Source: Zelonia costaricensis (taxonomy: Eukaryota; Euglenozoa; Kinetoplastea; Trypanosomatida; Trypanosomatidae). Taken from it: 64,000 nucleotides of DNA. Positions 31,973-42,725 of the stretch are shown here, piece by piece (position 1 is the stretch's first letter; every line of letters starts with the position of its first letter). Where the stretch lies: contig JASAOO010003507.1 in the NCBI GenBank assembly GCA_030849075.1, positions 1-64,000 on the forward strand, given 5' to 3'. Under the pieces are notes generated by a model. It was given only the letters and a program-made list of their open reading frames with translations, was not told the DNA's origin and searched no databases. A program made the translations under genes and the position numbers.

Positions 31973-32893
31973 ATGGGCAAGGGCGACGTGCGCACGCGCG
32001 GTGGCGGTGGCGGCGGCGGTCGCGGTCGTGGCCGTGGTCGCGGCGGCTCGGGCGGTGGGGTGTGCACAACGAGCGGCTATCACAGCAGCGAGCCGCCGGC
32101 GCACCCGTGCAGCGTACCGCTGGCGATGTGGGACTTCGAGCAGTGCGACCCCAACGCCTGCTCCGGCAAGAAGCTCTACCGCCTCAACGCCCTGCGACTG
32201 CTGCGCCTGAGCGAGCCCTTCCACGGCGTCGTGCTCACGCCCAGCGCGACGGAGATTGTGAGCCCGGCCGACCGGGACACGGTGCTGCAGTACGGCGCTG
32301 CCGTGGTGGACTGCTCGTGGAAGGAGCTGGACGCCGTGCCGTGGCGGAAGATGCGTATGTCGACGCCGCGCCTGCTGCCCCTGCTGCTGGCCGCCAACCC
32401 GGTGAACTACGGCCGCCCGTCCAAGCTGAACTGCGCCGAGGCCCTCGCGGCGACGCTGGCGATTGTCGGCTTAATGGACGACGCCCGCAACGTGATGGCG
32501 TATTTCTCGTGGGGGGCCAGCTTCTTCGACGTGAACCGCGAGCTTCTTGCGGGGTATCAGCAGTGCACCAACTCAGCTGAGATTTCGGCCTTTCAGGAGC
32601 AGTATGTCGAGACGGAGCTGCAGGCCAGCGAGGCACGCCGCGGGCTCGACCTCGACGCGATGGACCTGTCCGATGTGCGCCCGCTGAACGAGCGCCGCGG
32701 GCGGCTGAAGAACCGGAAGACCTGGCAGACCCAGGATGAAGAGGACGAGGACGAAAGCGTGGAGGAGGAGGAGGAAGGATCTGAGGCGGAGGCGGAGGGG
32801 GAGCAGGAGGGCAAGAGCGATGCTTCAGACGGGGCGGAGGGCGAGGGCGATGGAGAGCCTCGTGAGACACAGCCGAAGCCAGGGCCTGTGTAG
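31973..32893 (+). CDS. TSR3: TSR3-type 18S rRNA aminocarboxypropyltransferase
   Basis: A 306-residue homologue of TSR3, the SPOUT-related enzyme that adds an aminocarboxypropyl group from S-adenosylmethionine to the hypermodified m1acp3-pseudouridine of small-subunit rRNA, a late cytoplasmic step of 40S maturation. Diagnostic segments are MWDFEQCDPNACSGKKLYR (about 46-64), LTPSATEIVSPADRD, GAAVVDCSWKELD and RLLPLLLAANPVNYGRPSKLNCAEALAA (about 130-160). An Arg-Gly-rich patch at residues 10-30, absent from most TSR3 proteins I can recall, precedes the domain, and a Glu/Asp-rich tail of about 50 residues follows it, as in yeast. The ATG at 31973 is the first after the polypyrimidine region and directly precedes the RG patch. 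Confidence 0.93.
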   Translation: MGKGDVRTRGGGGGGGRGRGRGRGGSGGGVCTTSGYHSSEPPAHPCSVPLAMWDFEQCDPNACSGKKLYRLNALRLLRLSEPFHGVVLTPSATEIVSPADRDTVLQYGAAVVDCSWKELDAVPWRKMRMSTPRLLPLLLAANPVNYGRPSKLNCAEALAATLAIVGLMDDARNVMAYFSWGASFFDVNRELLAGYQQCTNSAEISAFQEQYVETELQASEARRGLDLDAMDLSDVRPLNERRGRLKNRKTWQTQDEEDEDESVEEEEEGSEAEAEGEQEGKSDASDGAEGEGDGEPRETQPKPGPV

Positions 32894-32922
32894 GCGTTGG
32901 CGGTCGGCATGGCACTGACCGG

Positions 32923-32961
<39 letters not shown>

Positions 32962-35149
32962 CTGCGCATGCTTGCGGGGCCACAGCGCCCGCGTATCATC
33001 ATGACCGGCTAAAACTGCCGTATCGGCGTGGTTAAAGAAGCGCGTGTGTGCGCGCGGGGGGGGGTACACTCGCCTTGCTTTCCTCATCGCGAGCGTCACG
33101 CCATGCTGACAACAAGAAAGGGAGGATAATTGTGCACCAACTTCACGCACACGCACAGAGACACATAAAGACAAGCGGATCGCACTGGTGACCCGATTTG
33201 CGTCGTTCGTGTAAAGAAGCAGTGCGGCACTCTTCACAGTCGCGCAGCTGAGCAAGAAAGCTACGCAGAGTCCGCTGTAGTCGCCGCGCGGAAAAAAAAA
33301 GAGAGAAACCGCAACGTGTAAGCCGACCGCACGCGGGTTCGACTCTTGCCAGCTCCTTGTTTTGTACATGTGCTTAGCTCTCTTCACGGACCCCTCCATC
33401 CTCCCTTCCCGCCCCCCTTCCTCCCCTTGCTCCCTCGCCGGTATCCTGTTCGAGCAGAAAACCGCTGAACCGAAGCCGCGACGACGACTTCCACAACTCG
33501 CGCACACCTCCCGGGCGCCACATCTCTCTTGGTGCCACCACCAATCTCTCAGTTTTTTTTCCTTTCCCACCTTTTCACCTGCATTCACTCGCCGCGCTTC
33601 TTGCGGTGTTCAAGCAAGAGCCCACTCGACCCCACACCGCACGCCACAGCGCCCCCCCCCCTCTAACCCATCTCCAACAACTTCGTAGTGGCGGCGCACC
33701 GCTGCAGGCACCGACGCCACCAGCGCCGACGTGTCAGCAAGACTCCCTTTTGTTGTTCTAGTTTTTATCTTGCTGCCTGGCACAAACACAAAGTGCACCA
33801 CGAAAGATAAAAAAAGTGAAGCAGCGACGCCGGCAACCCCCCTCCCTCCCACCTGCATCAGGCGTGGTTGCCCTTTTGTGGCTTCCGAGCACCACATCGT
33901 TCTCTGCGGAGGGTTTCCGTCTGCCCTTCTCTCTTTCTCCGCATTTTCTTTTTGAGTTTGAGGCTTCTCAGGGTCATCATCATTATTACGTGTTCTCTCA
34001 TCTGTGTATTGGCTGGCCGCACGCACGCGTTCACGGTTCGCCTTCCCGCCCCCCCTTCCCTCCCCCCTCCCCTCCGTGCTTCCTCTGCCGACGCTCTTAT
34101 CTCTTTTCCCGTTCTACTTCCAAGTTCGCACTCAGCCACCGTTCAGGCCGCTTTCTTCCCACAGTTTTTTCTCTCTCACACAAAGGTGCACGCGAAAGGA
34201 AGCAACACGGCAGAGCGAAGCGGAGGGCTCGAATCTCCTCTTGCGGATTTCGTGCCCAGTGCGTTCCGTGTGCGCACTCGGACCCTCGGTGGGCGTCTGC
34301 TGTCTCTCGTAGTTCTTCCCCCTTCTGCTCCCTGTGTATGTGTGTGTGTGTGCGCGTTGACGTGTCTCTCTTTCTCGTCTTCACCACGCTTTTCTAGTTT
34401 CGCCTCTCTTGTTCTTCCGGCCGTCTCGCCTCTTCTTGTCGTGTCTTTGTTTCACCTACGAAGACAGACTGCAACTGCTCTTCGCTGTTTTCGCGTTGTT
34501 GGGCCTCTTGCCTCTTGTGACGCGTCTCGGCCCGCTTCCAGCTTTGTCGCCTCCTTCTCCCACCCTCTCCTCGATCGGTTCGCTTCTTCTTTTTTTATTT
34601 TCGCTCGTACAGTGCGCGGCGGTGCTGGTGTGAACAGGAAACAAACAAACAAAAAAAGGTTCTGAGTTTTGTGCTCTTGTGTTTGGCCGCAGTCAGCCCC
34701 ATCCCTCCCTCCCTCGAGCCGTCCCGCCTTTTGCTGTTTACGCTGCTTTGCGTGTCTCTCTTGACTGTCCTTCACGCCCGAGGCTTGTTTTCTGGTCTCT
34801 CACGTTCCCATTAAAAAAAAAAAATTAAATACGGCATCACCACCGCTCTGTGTCTCTTCTTCACCCCGCTCTTGTCTTTGTCTTTTATTCTGCTGTCCCC
34901 TCCCCCCCCCGAGCCTTTCGCGTTACCGCGTTTGCGAGTTTCACTTCCATCGCCGCCGCCTGAAGGGTGAGCTCCTTTCTCTCCCCCCTTCTTCCGCGTA
35001 GACAAGAGCGCGAAGTGCGTGGCGCGCTACTTCACACCCTTTCCACCCCTCCCTCGTTGTGCCGTGGCCACGGAGTTCGGTTCGCTGAGGTGCACGCTCG
35101 ACTTGTCGCTTCTTCCACTGTTTTCTCTTTTGTCTGGTTTGCATTGGTA

Positions 35150-35185
<36 letters not shown>

Positions 35186-35900
35186 CATCTGTGTGGGTCC
35201 ACGTGCCTGAGTTTGGCCACTGTGGCGTTGTTTTCCCGACTGCTGCTCCCCCCCTTCCCCGCGTATCTGCTTTCAAATTTCGCATCGGAGTGCCTCTGTG
35301 TTGTGTTTTGTGCGTGCGCGTGACCTCCTTCTACGTGGTTCTATTCGTCTCGTACTGCTCCTCTTCCGCTTCTCTCGCTTTTCCCTCCCCTCCTCCCACA
35401 CCTCCGTCACAATCCGATATATACACCGCTGTCGCTCGCGCTGGCTACCTGCACTCGTGTTCTCACGTCCTCCTTCTTTGCTTCTCTTCGTTTCTTGAGC
35501 CGCTCGATCTGCACGGCGCTGCTTCGCCACGGACACACTGCCGTCGTCTGTTGACGTGCGAACGCCGTCTTCCCGCCCCCCATCCTCCGCCTCTACCCCC
35601 TGACGCGCTGTCTTGCAAGGCTCTGCGTCTTCGACTCTCTCGGGTCGCGTGCGCGTGTGTCGTCGTCGCACGCCGGCGGCCCGGCTTTCATTGCCTCGCC
35701 GCACTCTCCATCCGCGTGCTAGGCGTGCGACTGCGTATCGCCGCTGCTGGCCCTTTCGCTCTGCCAGCTCGAGAGACGTGCTATTACCACTGCGTGTGTG
35801 TTTTCTTGTCGAGCCGACGTGCTTCTGATTCATCAGAGTCGAGCTGCTCCTTCTTGTTGTCCCGTTGCGCCCACGCACGCGAGGAGGGGGGAAAAAAAAG
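32894..35900 (+). other. Long intergenic region, extremely pyrimidine-rich
   Basis: A 3-kb gap. A (TG)n run (about 32928-32957) follows the TSR3 stop; 33000-33350 has mixed composition. From about 33360 to 35880 the strand is almost continuously T/C-rich, with only scattered AG dinucleotides, a (GT)n run at about 35152-35183 and an A-run with AT-rich flank near 34813-34829. No gene is supported. A purine run GGAGGGGGGAAAAAAAAG lies directly before the next ATG. Confidence 0.55.
35152..35183. repeat. (GT)n microsatellite
   Basis: GT run of about 30 bases within the long pyrimidine-rich leader region of the gene at 35901. Confidence 0.9.
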
Positions 35901-37259
35901 ATGAAGCGCTCGCTTACCGGCCTCCCGGGAGTCCGTGCCGCAGAGGAGGTCTCGTCGCTGAGCGTCTCCGGCCTCCAGCACGACCCGGAGACCTTCGGCG
36001 ACACGGACGAGGCGCAGACCGTGTCGAACTCCTCCACCTCCCCGCGGCTGCTGGAGGCACTGCACGGAGCACCGCTCTTCTCCCTCGGCCGCAGTGCGTT
36101 GCTGCTCGACGGCACGTTGTCGCTGACAGACATCAACGCCGCCACGCTCGTGCCGGCGCCTCCGGTACGCGTGGCCTCACCGCACGCCGTGCCCGCGGCG
36201 GCCCTTCTCCTTAAGCCCGCGGCCACATCAGCGCTACTGCCGCCGCCGCGGTGCCCACCGCTGTTCTCACTCGAGGGTGGTGCCGATGAAGGGCAGAGAG
36301 GCGCAACGGGTCTGTCCACGTCCTTGCACGAGCTGCGCGCTTCCCCGTTGCTGCTCTCCGCGGGCAGCAGCCTCAACCCGCTTTCCACCACGCGCACGGG
36401 TCTTGAGGCGGCGGGTGCTGACGAGGAGCCGCTCCCGTGCGGCCTCGCCGCTGCAGCGACATGGACGCGCTCGCCCGTCTCGACGTCGACGTCGCTGTCG
36501 GCGCCGCTTTCACAGGCACCGCACTTCGCCCCCTTTGTCCCCTGCGCAGCCACCCCGCCGGCGCTGCAGCTCGAGTCCAGCACGCGGGCAAACCAACGCC
36601 GGCCCCCCAAACCGCTGCGGACGCGCGTCGTGAGCGCGTCCGCCTCGGGCTCTCTGCAGGACTCCGGCGACGCCACGGCGACGGCGCTAGAGTCGGCCCT
36701 TCGCACGGCAAAGACGCCGGTGGGAAGCATCAGCTCGCCTTCAGCAGCCAGCGCTGCAGCTGCCGCGGCGTGCAAGCCTAGCCTGGCCGAGCGGCTTGCG
36801 GCGAACAGTGTCGGTGCGCTGGAGGGGTCGCGGCGGTCGCTGGATGCGTCGATGGCAACGTTCATTGACCACGACCGGGACAGCCGGGGCGCCGACTCGG
36901 CCGTGCTGGAGCTCAGCACCAGCGGATGCGGCGTGGACGCTGACACGTGGCGGCGCCACTCCAGCGCCACGAACACCATTGAGCACCACCGCTCCTTCTC
37001 CCTCGTGCACTTCTCGCTGACGCCGACAGGAGCCACACGCGCGGCGACAACGCCAACGGAGGGGTGGCGCGTGCGGCCCGCTACCGCGGGTGCTGCTACC
37101 GCGATGGGCTCGAGCGCCAACGCCTCATGTTGCACGACCGAGTACGCCGCGGCAGTGCGGTCTGCCGCAAAGTACGGCACCTCTCTCCGCCAGCTGCTTG
37201 CCGCGCGGCCACGGGAGGACTCCCTCAACGACTTGGATGAGAGTCTCGGCGACAGCTAG
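35901..37259 (+). CDS. Ser/Ala/Leu-rich protein, hypothetical
   Basis: A 452-residue protein with no domain I recognise. It is rich in Ser, Ala, Thr, Leu and Pro with little charge clustering, and no clear TM segment or signal peptide. Recurrent short patterns such as LFSLG, LFSLEGG, SPLLLSAGSS and HRSFSLVHFSL suggest short linear motifs in a disordered chain. RRSLDASM and RRHSSATN could be basophilic kinase sites. The C-terminus (SLRQLLAARPREDSLNDLDESLGDS) is acidic and helical. Coding is supported by continuous G/C3 bias over 1.36 kb following a 2.5-kb pyrimidine-rich leader. The ATG at 35901 is preferred to one 12 codons upstream, which would translate a purine tract (RGGGKKK). The opposite strand is also open for 651 codons here, but only as a mirror of this codon bias. 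Confidence 0.7.
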   Translation: MKRSLTGLPGVRAAEEVSSLSVSGLQHDPETFGDTDEAQTVSNSSTSPRLLEALHGAPLFSLGRSALLLDGTLSLTDINAATLVPAPPVRVASPHAVPAAALLLKPAATSALLPPPRCPPLFSLEGGADEGQRGATGLSTSLHELRASPLLLSAGSSLNPLSTTRTGLEAAGADEEPLPCGLAAAATWTRSPVSTSTSLSAPLSQAPHFAPFVPCAATPPALQLESSTRANQRRPPKPLRTRVVSASASGSLQDSGDATATALESALRTAKTPVGSISSPSAASAAAAAACKPSLAERLAANSVGALEGSRRSLDASMATFIDHDRDSRGADSAVLELSTSGCGVDADTWRRHSSATNTIEHHRSFSLVHFSLTPTGATRAATTPTEGWRVRPATAGAATAMGSSANASCCTTEYAAAVRSAAKYGTSLRQLLAARPREDSLNDLDESLGDS

Positions 37260-38511
37260 TGTGCCTCTTGATGGTGGCAAGTGTGTGCGCTGTTGTTGTT
37301 CAGCTGCCGAAGGGCCTTTTCTTGTTTTGTTTTTCTCCCTCGCCTCCCCCCCCTTGAGTATCACTATGCTCGGTTGTGCGATGGTGAACCCCGCTGCTGT
37401 TACGTAGAGCAGCACTCTTCGGGTCCTGCGTGTCGTGGCCCAGCTCTGTGTTCTCGACGCGACCGTGGTAGAGCGTCGACGTATTTGAGTGCGAGTGTGT
37501 GTATGTGCTTGTGCGTGGCTATAAGTGCGTTTGTGTTTCTTCAAGTAAGTGCCTTCTCACTAACACATGGTGAAGGTCTTGTGCATTCGGTAGCAAACCT
37601 CCGCTAGTGGTGAATGCAATGCATGCCTGACACGGCACACCCATACCTCAGCAAAGAGGAAAACACCCTAGCACAGGCAACAAAGAGAACACAACAACAA
37701 CAGTAGAGGAGCGGAGAAAGGGAAGCAGGTCTTCTTTTCTCATGTGTGTGTGTGTGGGGAGGGGGGGGGGGTTGAATGCTGCTTGTCGCGCGCCACGACT
37801 GCTGCAGCTTTGTTCCACAGCCGTGCTCCCGTTTTTCTCTTCCTTGCATCCCCACTCGCGGCTGCCGTGTCGTGCTGCGATGCCCGCACGTGCGAACCGG
37901 TGTGCCTGCGGACCTCAACTCCGCCGTTCCCTTCTCTCCCCATCTGCCAAGCCCAACTATCGCGCTGTTGCCCCCCACCCTCACTGTCGCCTACCGTCTG
38001 CCGTGGCGGTGCCCTACACGCAGTGAGTGCTGCCGTCCTTTTTTTTTTCCTTTTGACCCGCTTTTGTGCCAAACGAGCACAGCACCGCCGTCCTCACCGC
38101 TCGCGTCTGTGCTGACTCTCACGACGAGCGACAACGCCGACGAGCCACGAGAAGACAACAACAGCAACAACAAACAAACACACATAAAGCGAATCACGCA
38201 GGAGTCAAAAAAACAAAAGAAATCTGACCCACACACGTACTGGTGAGCAGTGTCGTAGTAGACCTACCGCACCGTCACCTCAGCAGCCTGCACTCCCTCA
38301 AGTTGATTTTGTGCTCCCTCTCGTCTGTAGGCTCCTGCGCACTCCTGTCCTCCTTCTCCAGTGCTTTCCCGTTCTTGTTCTCCACGGAAATCAGCCGTGC
38401 TGACGCACTCCGTTTCACAAGCAGCTGTGCTGATCTCGTCGCAGTCCCGATCAACGACGGGCCACACTCACACATTTCTCCTTCTTCCCGTTTCTTTCCT
38501 CCGTAGGCGCC
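37260..38511 (+). other. Intergenic region, no gene seen
   Basis: T-rich downstream of the stop, with an A/C-rich patch at 37660-37710 and a G-run near 37756-37772. T/C-rich sequence resumes at 37800. An A-rich patch (38150-38222) precedes a final pyrimidine tract ending in TAG at 38504-38506, only five bases before the next start codon. Confidence 0.5.
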
Positions 38512-39396
38512 ATGGCGGAGCGCAAGAGCCCCAACAAGGTACTTCGGCTGCTGTGCACCGTGTATCTCATCCTCTCCCTCACGGTCCAGTGGGTCCTGAC
38601 CTGGGTGCTGCAGGTGCTCTTCATCGCCGTCACCTTCTTCTTCACGACATCGGAGTTCCGGCAGGACATTTGCGGGCACATCTTCCGCAAGATCAGCTTC
38701 GTCGGCATGGACGTGCTGAACCCGTTCTGGCACATCCACGTCCTCAACAAGTTCCCCGAGGTGAAGAGCAAGAAGGTTATTCTCATGCTGAACCACCTCA
38801 GCGGCGCCGACCCCTTCGTGGCCATCCGCTCCCTCCTGCCACGCGACGGGACGTGGATCGCAAAGGGCGGTCTCTTCCGCGTGCCATTTGGGGGCTGGGC
38901 TATGTACAACTCCGGTGACCTGGCCGTGCACTTCCGCGACAAGAAGACGAGCTTCGCGACGGTGAAGGGGACCGTGGGTCCCATGATTGAGAACGCGCGC
39001 GGACGCCTGCGCCGCGGCCGCATGCTGTGCGTGTTTCCGGAGGGCATCCGAAACATGCACCCCGATGGGCCGCTGAACCCGTTCCGTCTCGGCTTCTTCT
39101 CCCTCGCCGTCGACGAGGGTGCCACGATCGTGCCCCTGGCGGTCAGCAGCACGGAGAAGCTGTGGCCGCGCGGATCGGCGCTCATGGACGCGGCCGACGC
39201 CTACTTCTCCTTTGGCGAGCCCATCGACGCGAGCAAGTTCAAGTCGGCAGAGGAGCTCTCGCAGCACGTGTGGAACGTCATCACGGGGCTGCGTGAGAAG
39301 CACCCTGACCGCGTCGAGCTGCACGCGCGCGAGGCGAACGCCGCGCCGGACGCCCCCACCGCGGCGGCAGTCGACACCACAAAGAAGAGCGTGTGA
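38512..39396 (+). CDS. 1-acyl-sn-glycerol-3-phosphate acyltransferase (LPAAT/PlsC family)
   Basis: A 294-residue membrane-bound acyltransferase of the PlsC family. It should convert lysophosphatidic acid and acyl-CoA to phosphatidic acid in the ER, an early step of glycerolipid synthesis. The catalytic NHx4D motif is NHLSGAD at residues 94-100, and the substrate-binding FPEGIRN lies at 175-181; IAKGGLFRVPFGGW at about 120-133 is the conserved middle block. A hydrophobic segment of about 35 residues (11-46) near the N-terminus anchors the protein. The C-terminal 30 residues are low-complexity. The ATG at 38512 has a strong context (CGCCATGG) and sits just five bases after a TAG preceded by a pyrimidine tract. 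If that AG is the acceptor, the 5' UTR is almost entirely the spliced leader. Specificity for LPA rather than another lysolipid is inferred. Confidence 0.9.
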   Translation: MAERKSPNKVLRLLCTVYLILSLTVQWVLTWVLQVLFIAVTFFFTTSEFRQDICGHIFRKISFVGMDVLNPFWHIHVLNKFPEVKSKKVILMLNHLSGADPFVAIRSLLPRDGTWIAKGGLFRVPFGGWAMYNSGDLAVHFRDKKTSFATVKGTVGPMIENARGRLRRGRMLCVFPEGIRNMHPDGPLNPFRLGFFSLAVDEGATIVPLAVSSTEKLWPRGSALMDAADAYFSFGEPIDASKFKSAEELSQHVWNVITGLREKHPDRVELHAREANAAPDAPTAAAVDTTKKSV

Positions 39397-40278
39397 AGCG
39401 GGAGGAACGGAAAGGAGGAAGTGGGAAGAGGGGGATGCCATCGTTATCATTCTCTTGTGAGTCCTAGTCGAAGAGACTGCATTCCTGTTACCCCCCGGCG
39501 TGGCACCACCGCGTACAGACGGTGCGACACGGGTGTGTGGTACTTCTTCCTGCATCTCACGCACAACGAAAAAGAGCGAGAGAAGCACCGGAAGGAGAGA
39601 GAGAGATGCATGTGCTGATGGCCGATTGCCTTCGTGTCGATTGGTTGTGCGTGTTCCCCGCCGCTGATTGGCTTCGAGCAGTACGTGCCCGTCCCCCTCT
39701 CCTCTTCGTCTGTTTCGATCTATCGACTCCTCTAACTCCTAATGCGGGCGGGAGTTGACGGGCGCCGTCGGTGCTCCTCTTTCGTTTTCCGGTGTTTTTG
39801 TTTTGAAGCCAAATAGGGCCAGTGAGGCCGCTGTGGTGTTGGACGTGGCACAGCTTGCGGACACAGACACACACACACACACACACACATACGCACACAT
39901 AGACAATGACGTAGGTGGCAGAGCAACGCTTCAGCGCCTCGTGCTTACGCTTTTCGGCTTGCATAGCGCTCTCGTATTTGTTTGTGTGTCTGTGCGATGG
40001 TGTGGTGTTGCTGGTCTGCGTTGCGTTGGCTTTTCTCCTCCTTTCTTGTTGCTTGTGTGTTGAGTGAGTCCGGGGGGGGGGGGCGTATTTCTGTTTTCTG
40101 TTCATGGCGCCACGCAGTTCCACGACTCCCTCCCTCTCCTCACCTGTGACGTATCGCTCTCTCGCGCGCGCGTGTGTGGGTGTGTGCGTGCGTGCGCGCC
40201 TGTCTTGTGTCTTCCTCGTCCCGTCCCTCATGGTTTCCTCCCCGCCTTCTCCCAAGCATCCACGCAGATGACTAACGC

Positions 40279-40314
<36 letters not shown>

Positions 40315-41231
40315 CGTGCACATCCTCATGTATTCAGGGAAAGGGAGAAAGAGAAGAGAGAGGCAGGGGACGCGACTACTGCAGCGGGGCACAGGAAGGG
40401 CCTGTGAGGGAGGACGGCACGCCTGTGGGACGGCTCCGACGCACACCGACCTGTCGTCCTCCACCCTCTCTCCATATGGTGAGAGGGCGGAGTGCGAGGC
40501 AAAGCGAAGCTGCGCCGGCGCGGCGCCAACGCCCCATGATGGCTTCGTGACCCGTTTACTCGTGCCGTCGCCCCCCTCCCCCTCCCCCTTCGCATCCGTC
40601 GCCCCAACAGGGCGATCGAGAAGCATTAGGCGGGGGGTGGAGAGGTGGGATTCCGCTCGGCCGCCGTCGACATGCTTACCCGAGGCAACCCATCAAGACT
40701 GCTTCGCTTTGGTCCCGCTTGCGCTGCGGCACTCCAGGAAAAGTGTGCAGCGACACAATTTCGCTTCAACCTCATTTCCAACTCTCTCCTTTCTCCTCCT
40801 CACGTGTGGTTCCTCTGCTTGCGTTGCGGGAATCCACTACTCCTGACATCCTGCCCCTCCTCTCCCCCCTCCGCCGCTTTAACAACACCGACGTACCGCC
40901 TCTGTCGCGGCTTGGCACCTTTCTCGGCCCCAACCTGTTGCCCTCCCCATCCCTTCTGGCCCCCCCCCTGCCGCCTCGTCCTCCACCACACCACTCACCC
41001 CCTGCAGCGCTCTTCCCTTCCGTCTTTCATTCTTCCCGGTTGCACGCCCGTCACCGCGTTCCCTCCCGAGCTCCCGTTTCGCGCGCTCTCCCCCCTCACC
41101 GCCTTCCCCCACGTAGCGCTGTAGCGCTCCTCCCCAAAACGTTTTTCTCGTGCTTTCTCACACGTGTCCTGCCCTCTCCCCTCTTCCGTACGCTGCGTGG
41201 TTCTCTCCGCTTCAAGGCTTGACCCGCGCAG
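39397..41231 (+). other. Intergenic region, no gene seen
   Basis: Contains (CA)n runs at about 39868-39889 and 40280-40311, a 12-G run at 40072-40083 and a mixed-composition island at about 40340-40640. From 40760 on the strand is T/C-rich. AG at 41215-41216 is a plausible acceptor; another AG abuts the start codon directly. Confidence 0.5.
40280..40311. repeat. (CA)n microsatellite
   Basis: CA run of about 32 bases between the acyltransferase gene and the gene at 41232. Confidence 0.95.
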
Positions 41232-42725
41232 ATGCAAGCCAAGAACGCCGCGGCCATGCCAGTGCGGCCCATCGTGACCCCCGACAACCAAAGCTACGTC
41301 TCTGAGAACGCGCAGCCGCACCTTGACAAGGGCAGCGACGACACAGCGGAGCGGTCGCAGCCGCCGTCGCGGCCGTACGAGGCGGACATCAGCACGTCCT
41401 ACCACGACCAGGTCGCCGTCGGCGCCGAGGAAGAGGACGAGGAGGATCTCAGCGACGTCAGCGACGCGTACCGGGGACTCACCATCAAGGATGCACCCGG
41501 CTTGGGTCCCGACGGCCTCGCGATGCTGTGGACGATGGACGAGGAGACGGTGCTGCAGAACTCCAGCGATGCCTCGCTCGAGCGCATTCGGGGACGGCTG
41601 ACGATGCTGTTGCTCGGCGTCTCTGACGCTCTGCGCACGCGTCGGGCACGCGACACCGCGAAGCCGCGCGAGTCTGCGCTGATGGCGCCGCCCGAGGTCG
41701 CAAAGACGAAGGGGCGTGCGGCGCGTGGGCGGCACATGGACTTTACGGAGCAGGTGCGCGCGGGTGATCACGCGGTGCGGCGCCTCCTGGGCGAGGCGTT
41801 CCACACCTTCGCGGAGGGGGAGTTGGTGCAGATGGTTCAGCTCTGCTCCCTGGCCGACCGCGGTGCGACGGACTGCGACGAGCTGGTGCGCAACGCGGTG
41901 GTGGTGCTGCAGGCCCTCACGCACGACGGCGACGCCGTCCGTGACGTCGCGCACTTCCGGCAGTTTCTGCACACGCACCTCGACGAGATCTCGAGTCCGC
42001 AGTGGCAGCACGACTTCGTGGCGGCGATGCGCTCGCTGGCGGTGGGCTTCCTGCGCCGGCCGGAGGCGGTGATGGCCTCGTACGGCGCCTCGGTGACACA
42101 GGTCGTGCAGCACGAGGCCCTCTACACGGCGCTGCTGCGCGTGTGCGCTGGTCGGCCGATGGGCAGCGGCCTCTCGCTCGCCAGCACGGCCACCCACGCC
42201 GACCCTGCGGCCCCTGTCAAGCGCAAGTCGTCGACGTCGACACCATCGACGCCGCCGTCTCACGCACGCGTGCCACGGCAGCGGACGCCGCGGCAGTCAA
42301 CGCATGAGTCGGTGTACATCCACACCCCGCGTGACCACACCGGGGCCACGCAGCTGCGCCGCCCGTCGATGCTGGTGGACCCGTTCATGCCAGCGGAGCT
42401 GCCGCAGTGCATCTTGGCATCGACGGCGTCCACACCGACGCGGCGCGGCAACGGGGCCTCGCGCTCGCGGCGCGTGAGCGCGGCGGGGCACAGCCGTCAG
42501 TCGCTGCAGCTGGCACACGATGGCAAGCCCGCAGAGTCGCCGTCGCCCGCTGCACCAACGGGCAAGGACCAGCCGGCGCAGCCGCAGCCGCAGCACGCCA
42601 GTGGTACGGCGGCAGCTCCGTCCCCCTCAAAGAAGGCGGTTGCCAGCCGGAGGGAGCCGATTCCCGAGGTGCCACAGCGGCTGAGTGTGCGGCGTGTTGT
42701 GAACTTCTCTCTGGCGCACTACTGA
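41232..42725 (+). CDS. Hypothetical protein with central helical domain
   Basis: A 497-residue protein I do not recognise. An acidic N-terminus (EEEDEEDLSDVSD near 65-77) leads to a probably globular, helix-rich centre at about 85-310, with LERIRGRLTMLLLGVSDALR, AGDHAVRRLLGEAFHTFAEGELVQMVQLC and QHDFVAAMRSLAVGFLRRPEAVMASYG. The C-terminal 180 residues are basic, Ser/Pro/Thr-rich and disordered. Three ATGs could start translation (codons 1, 9 and later); the first is kept although an AG abuts it, because AG 41215-41216 offers a normal acceptor 15 bases upstream. No signal peptide or TM segment is visible. Coding is secure from codon bias over 1.5 kb; the function is unknown. Confidence 0.78.
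   Translation: MQAKNAAAMPVRPIVTPDNQSYVSENAQPHLDKGSDDTAERSQPPSRPYEADISTSYHDQVAVGAEEEDEEDLSDVSDAYRGLTIKDAPGLGPDGLAMLWTMDEETVLQNSSDASLERIRGRLTMLLLGVSDALRTRRARDTAKPRESALMAPPEVAKTKGRAARGRHMDFTEQVRAGDHAVRRLLGEAFHTFAEGELVQMVQLCSLADRGATDCDELVRNAVVVLQALTHDGDAVRDVAHFRQFLHTHLDEISSPQWQHDFVAAMRSLAVGFLRRPEAVMASYGASVTQVVQHEALYTALLRVCAGRPMGSGLSLASTATHADPAAPVKRKSSTSTPSTPPSHARVPRQRTPRQSTHESVYIHTPRDHTGATQLRRPSMLVDPFMPAELPQCILASTASTPTRRGNGASRSRRVSAAGHSRQSLQLAHDGKPAESPSPAAPTGKDQPAQPQPQHASGTAAAPSPSKKAVASRREPIPEVPQRLSVRRVVNFSLAHY

Noticed and set aside
33301..33356. GCGGGTTCGACTCTTGC resembling a tRNA T-arm
   Set aside because: The T stem needs two G-U pairs, no matching 5' acceptor, D-arm or anticodon arm lies within 90 bases on either strand, and an A-run interrupts the place where they should be.
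35273..37228. 651-codon open frame on the minus strand opposite the gene at 35901
   Set aside because: It is the mirror of a G/C3-biased + strand gene and extends into T/C-rich leader sequence, giving low-complexity Arg/Ser translation. All neighbours are on the + strand.
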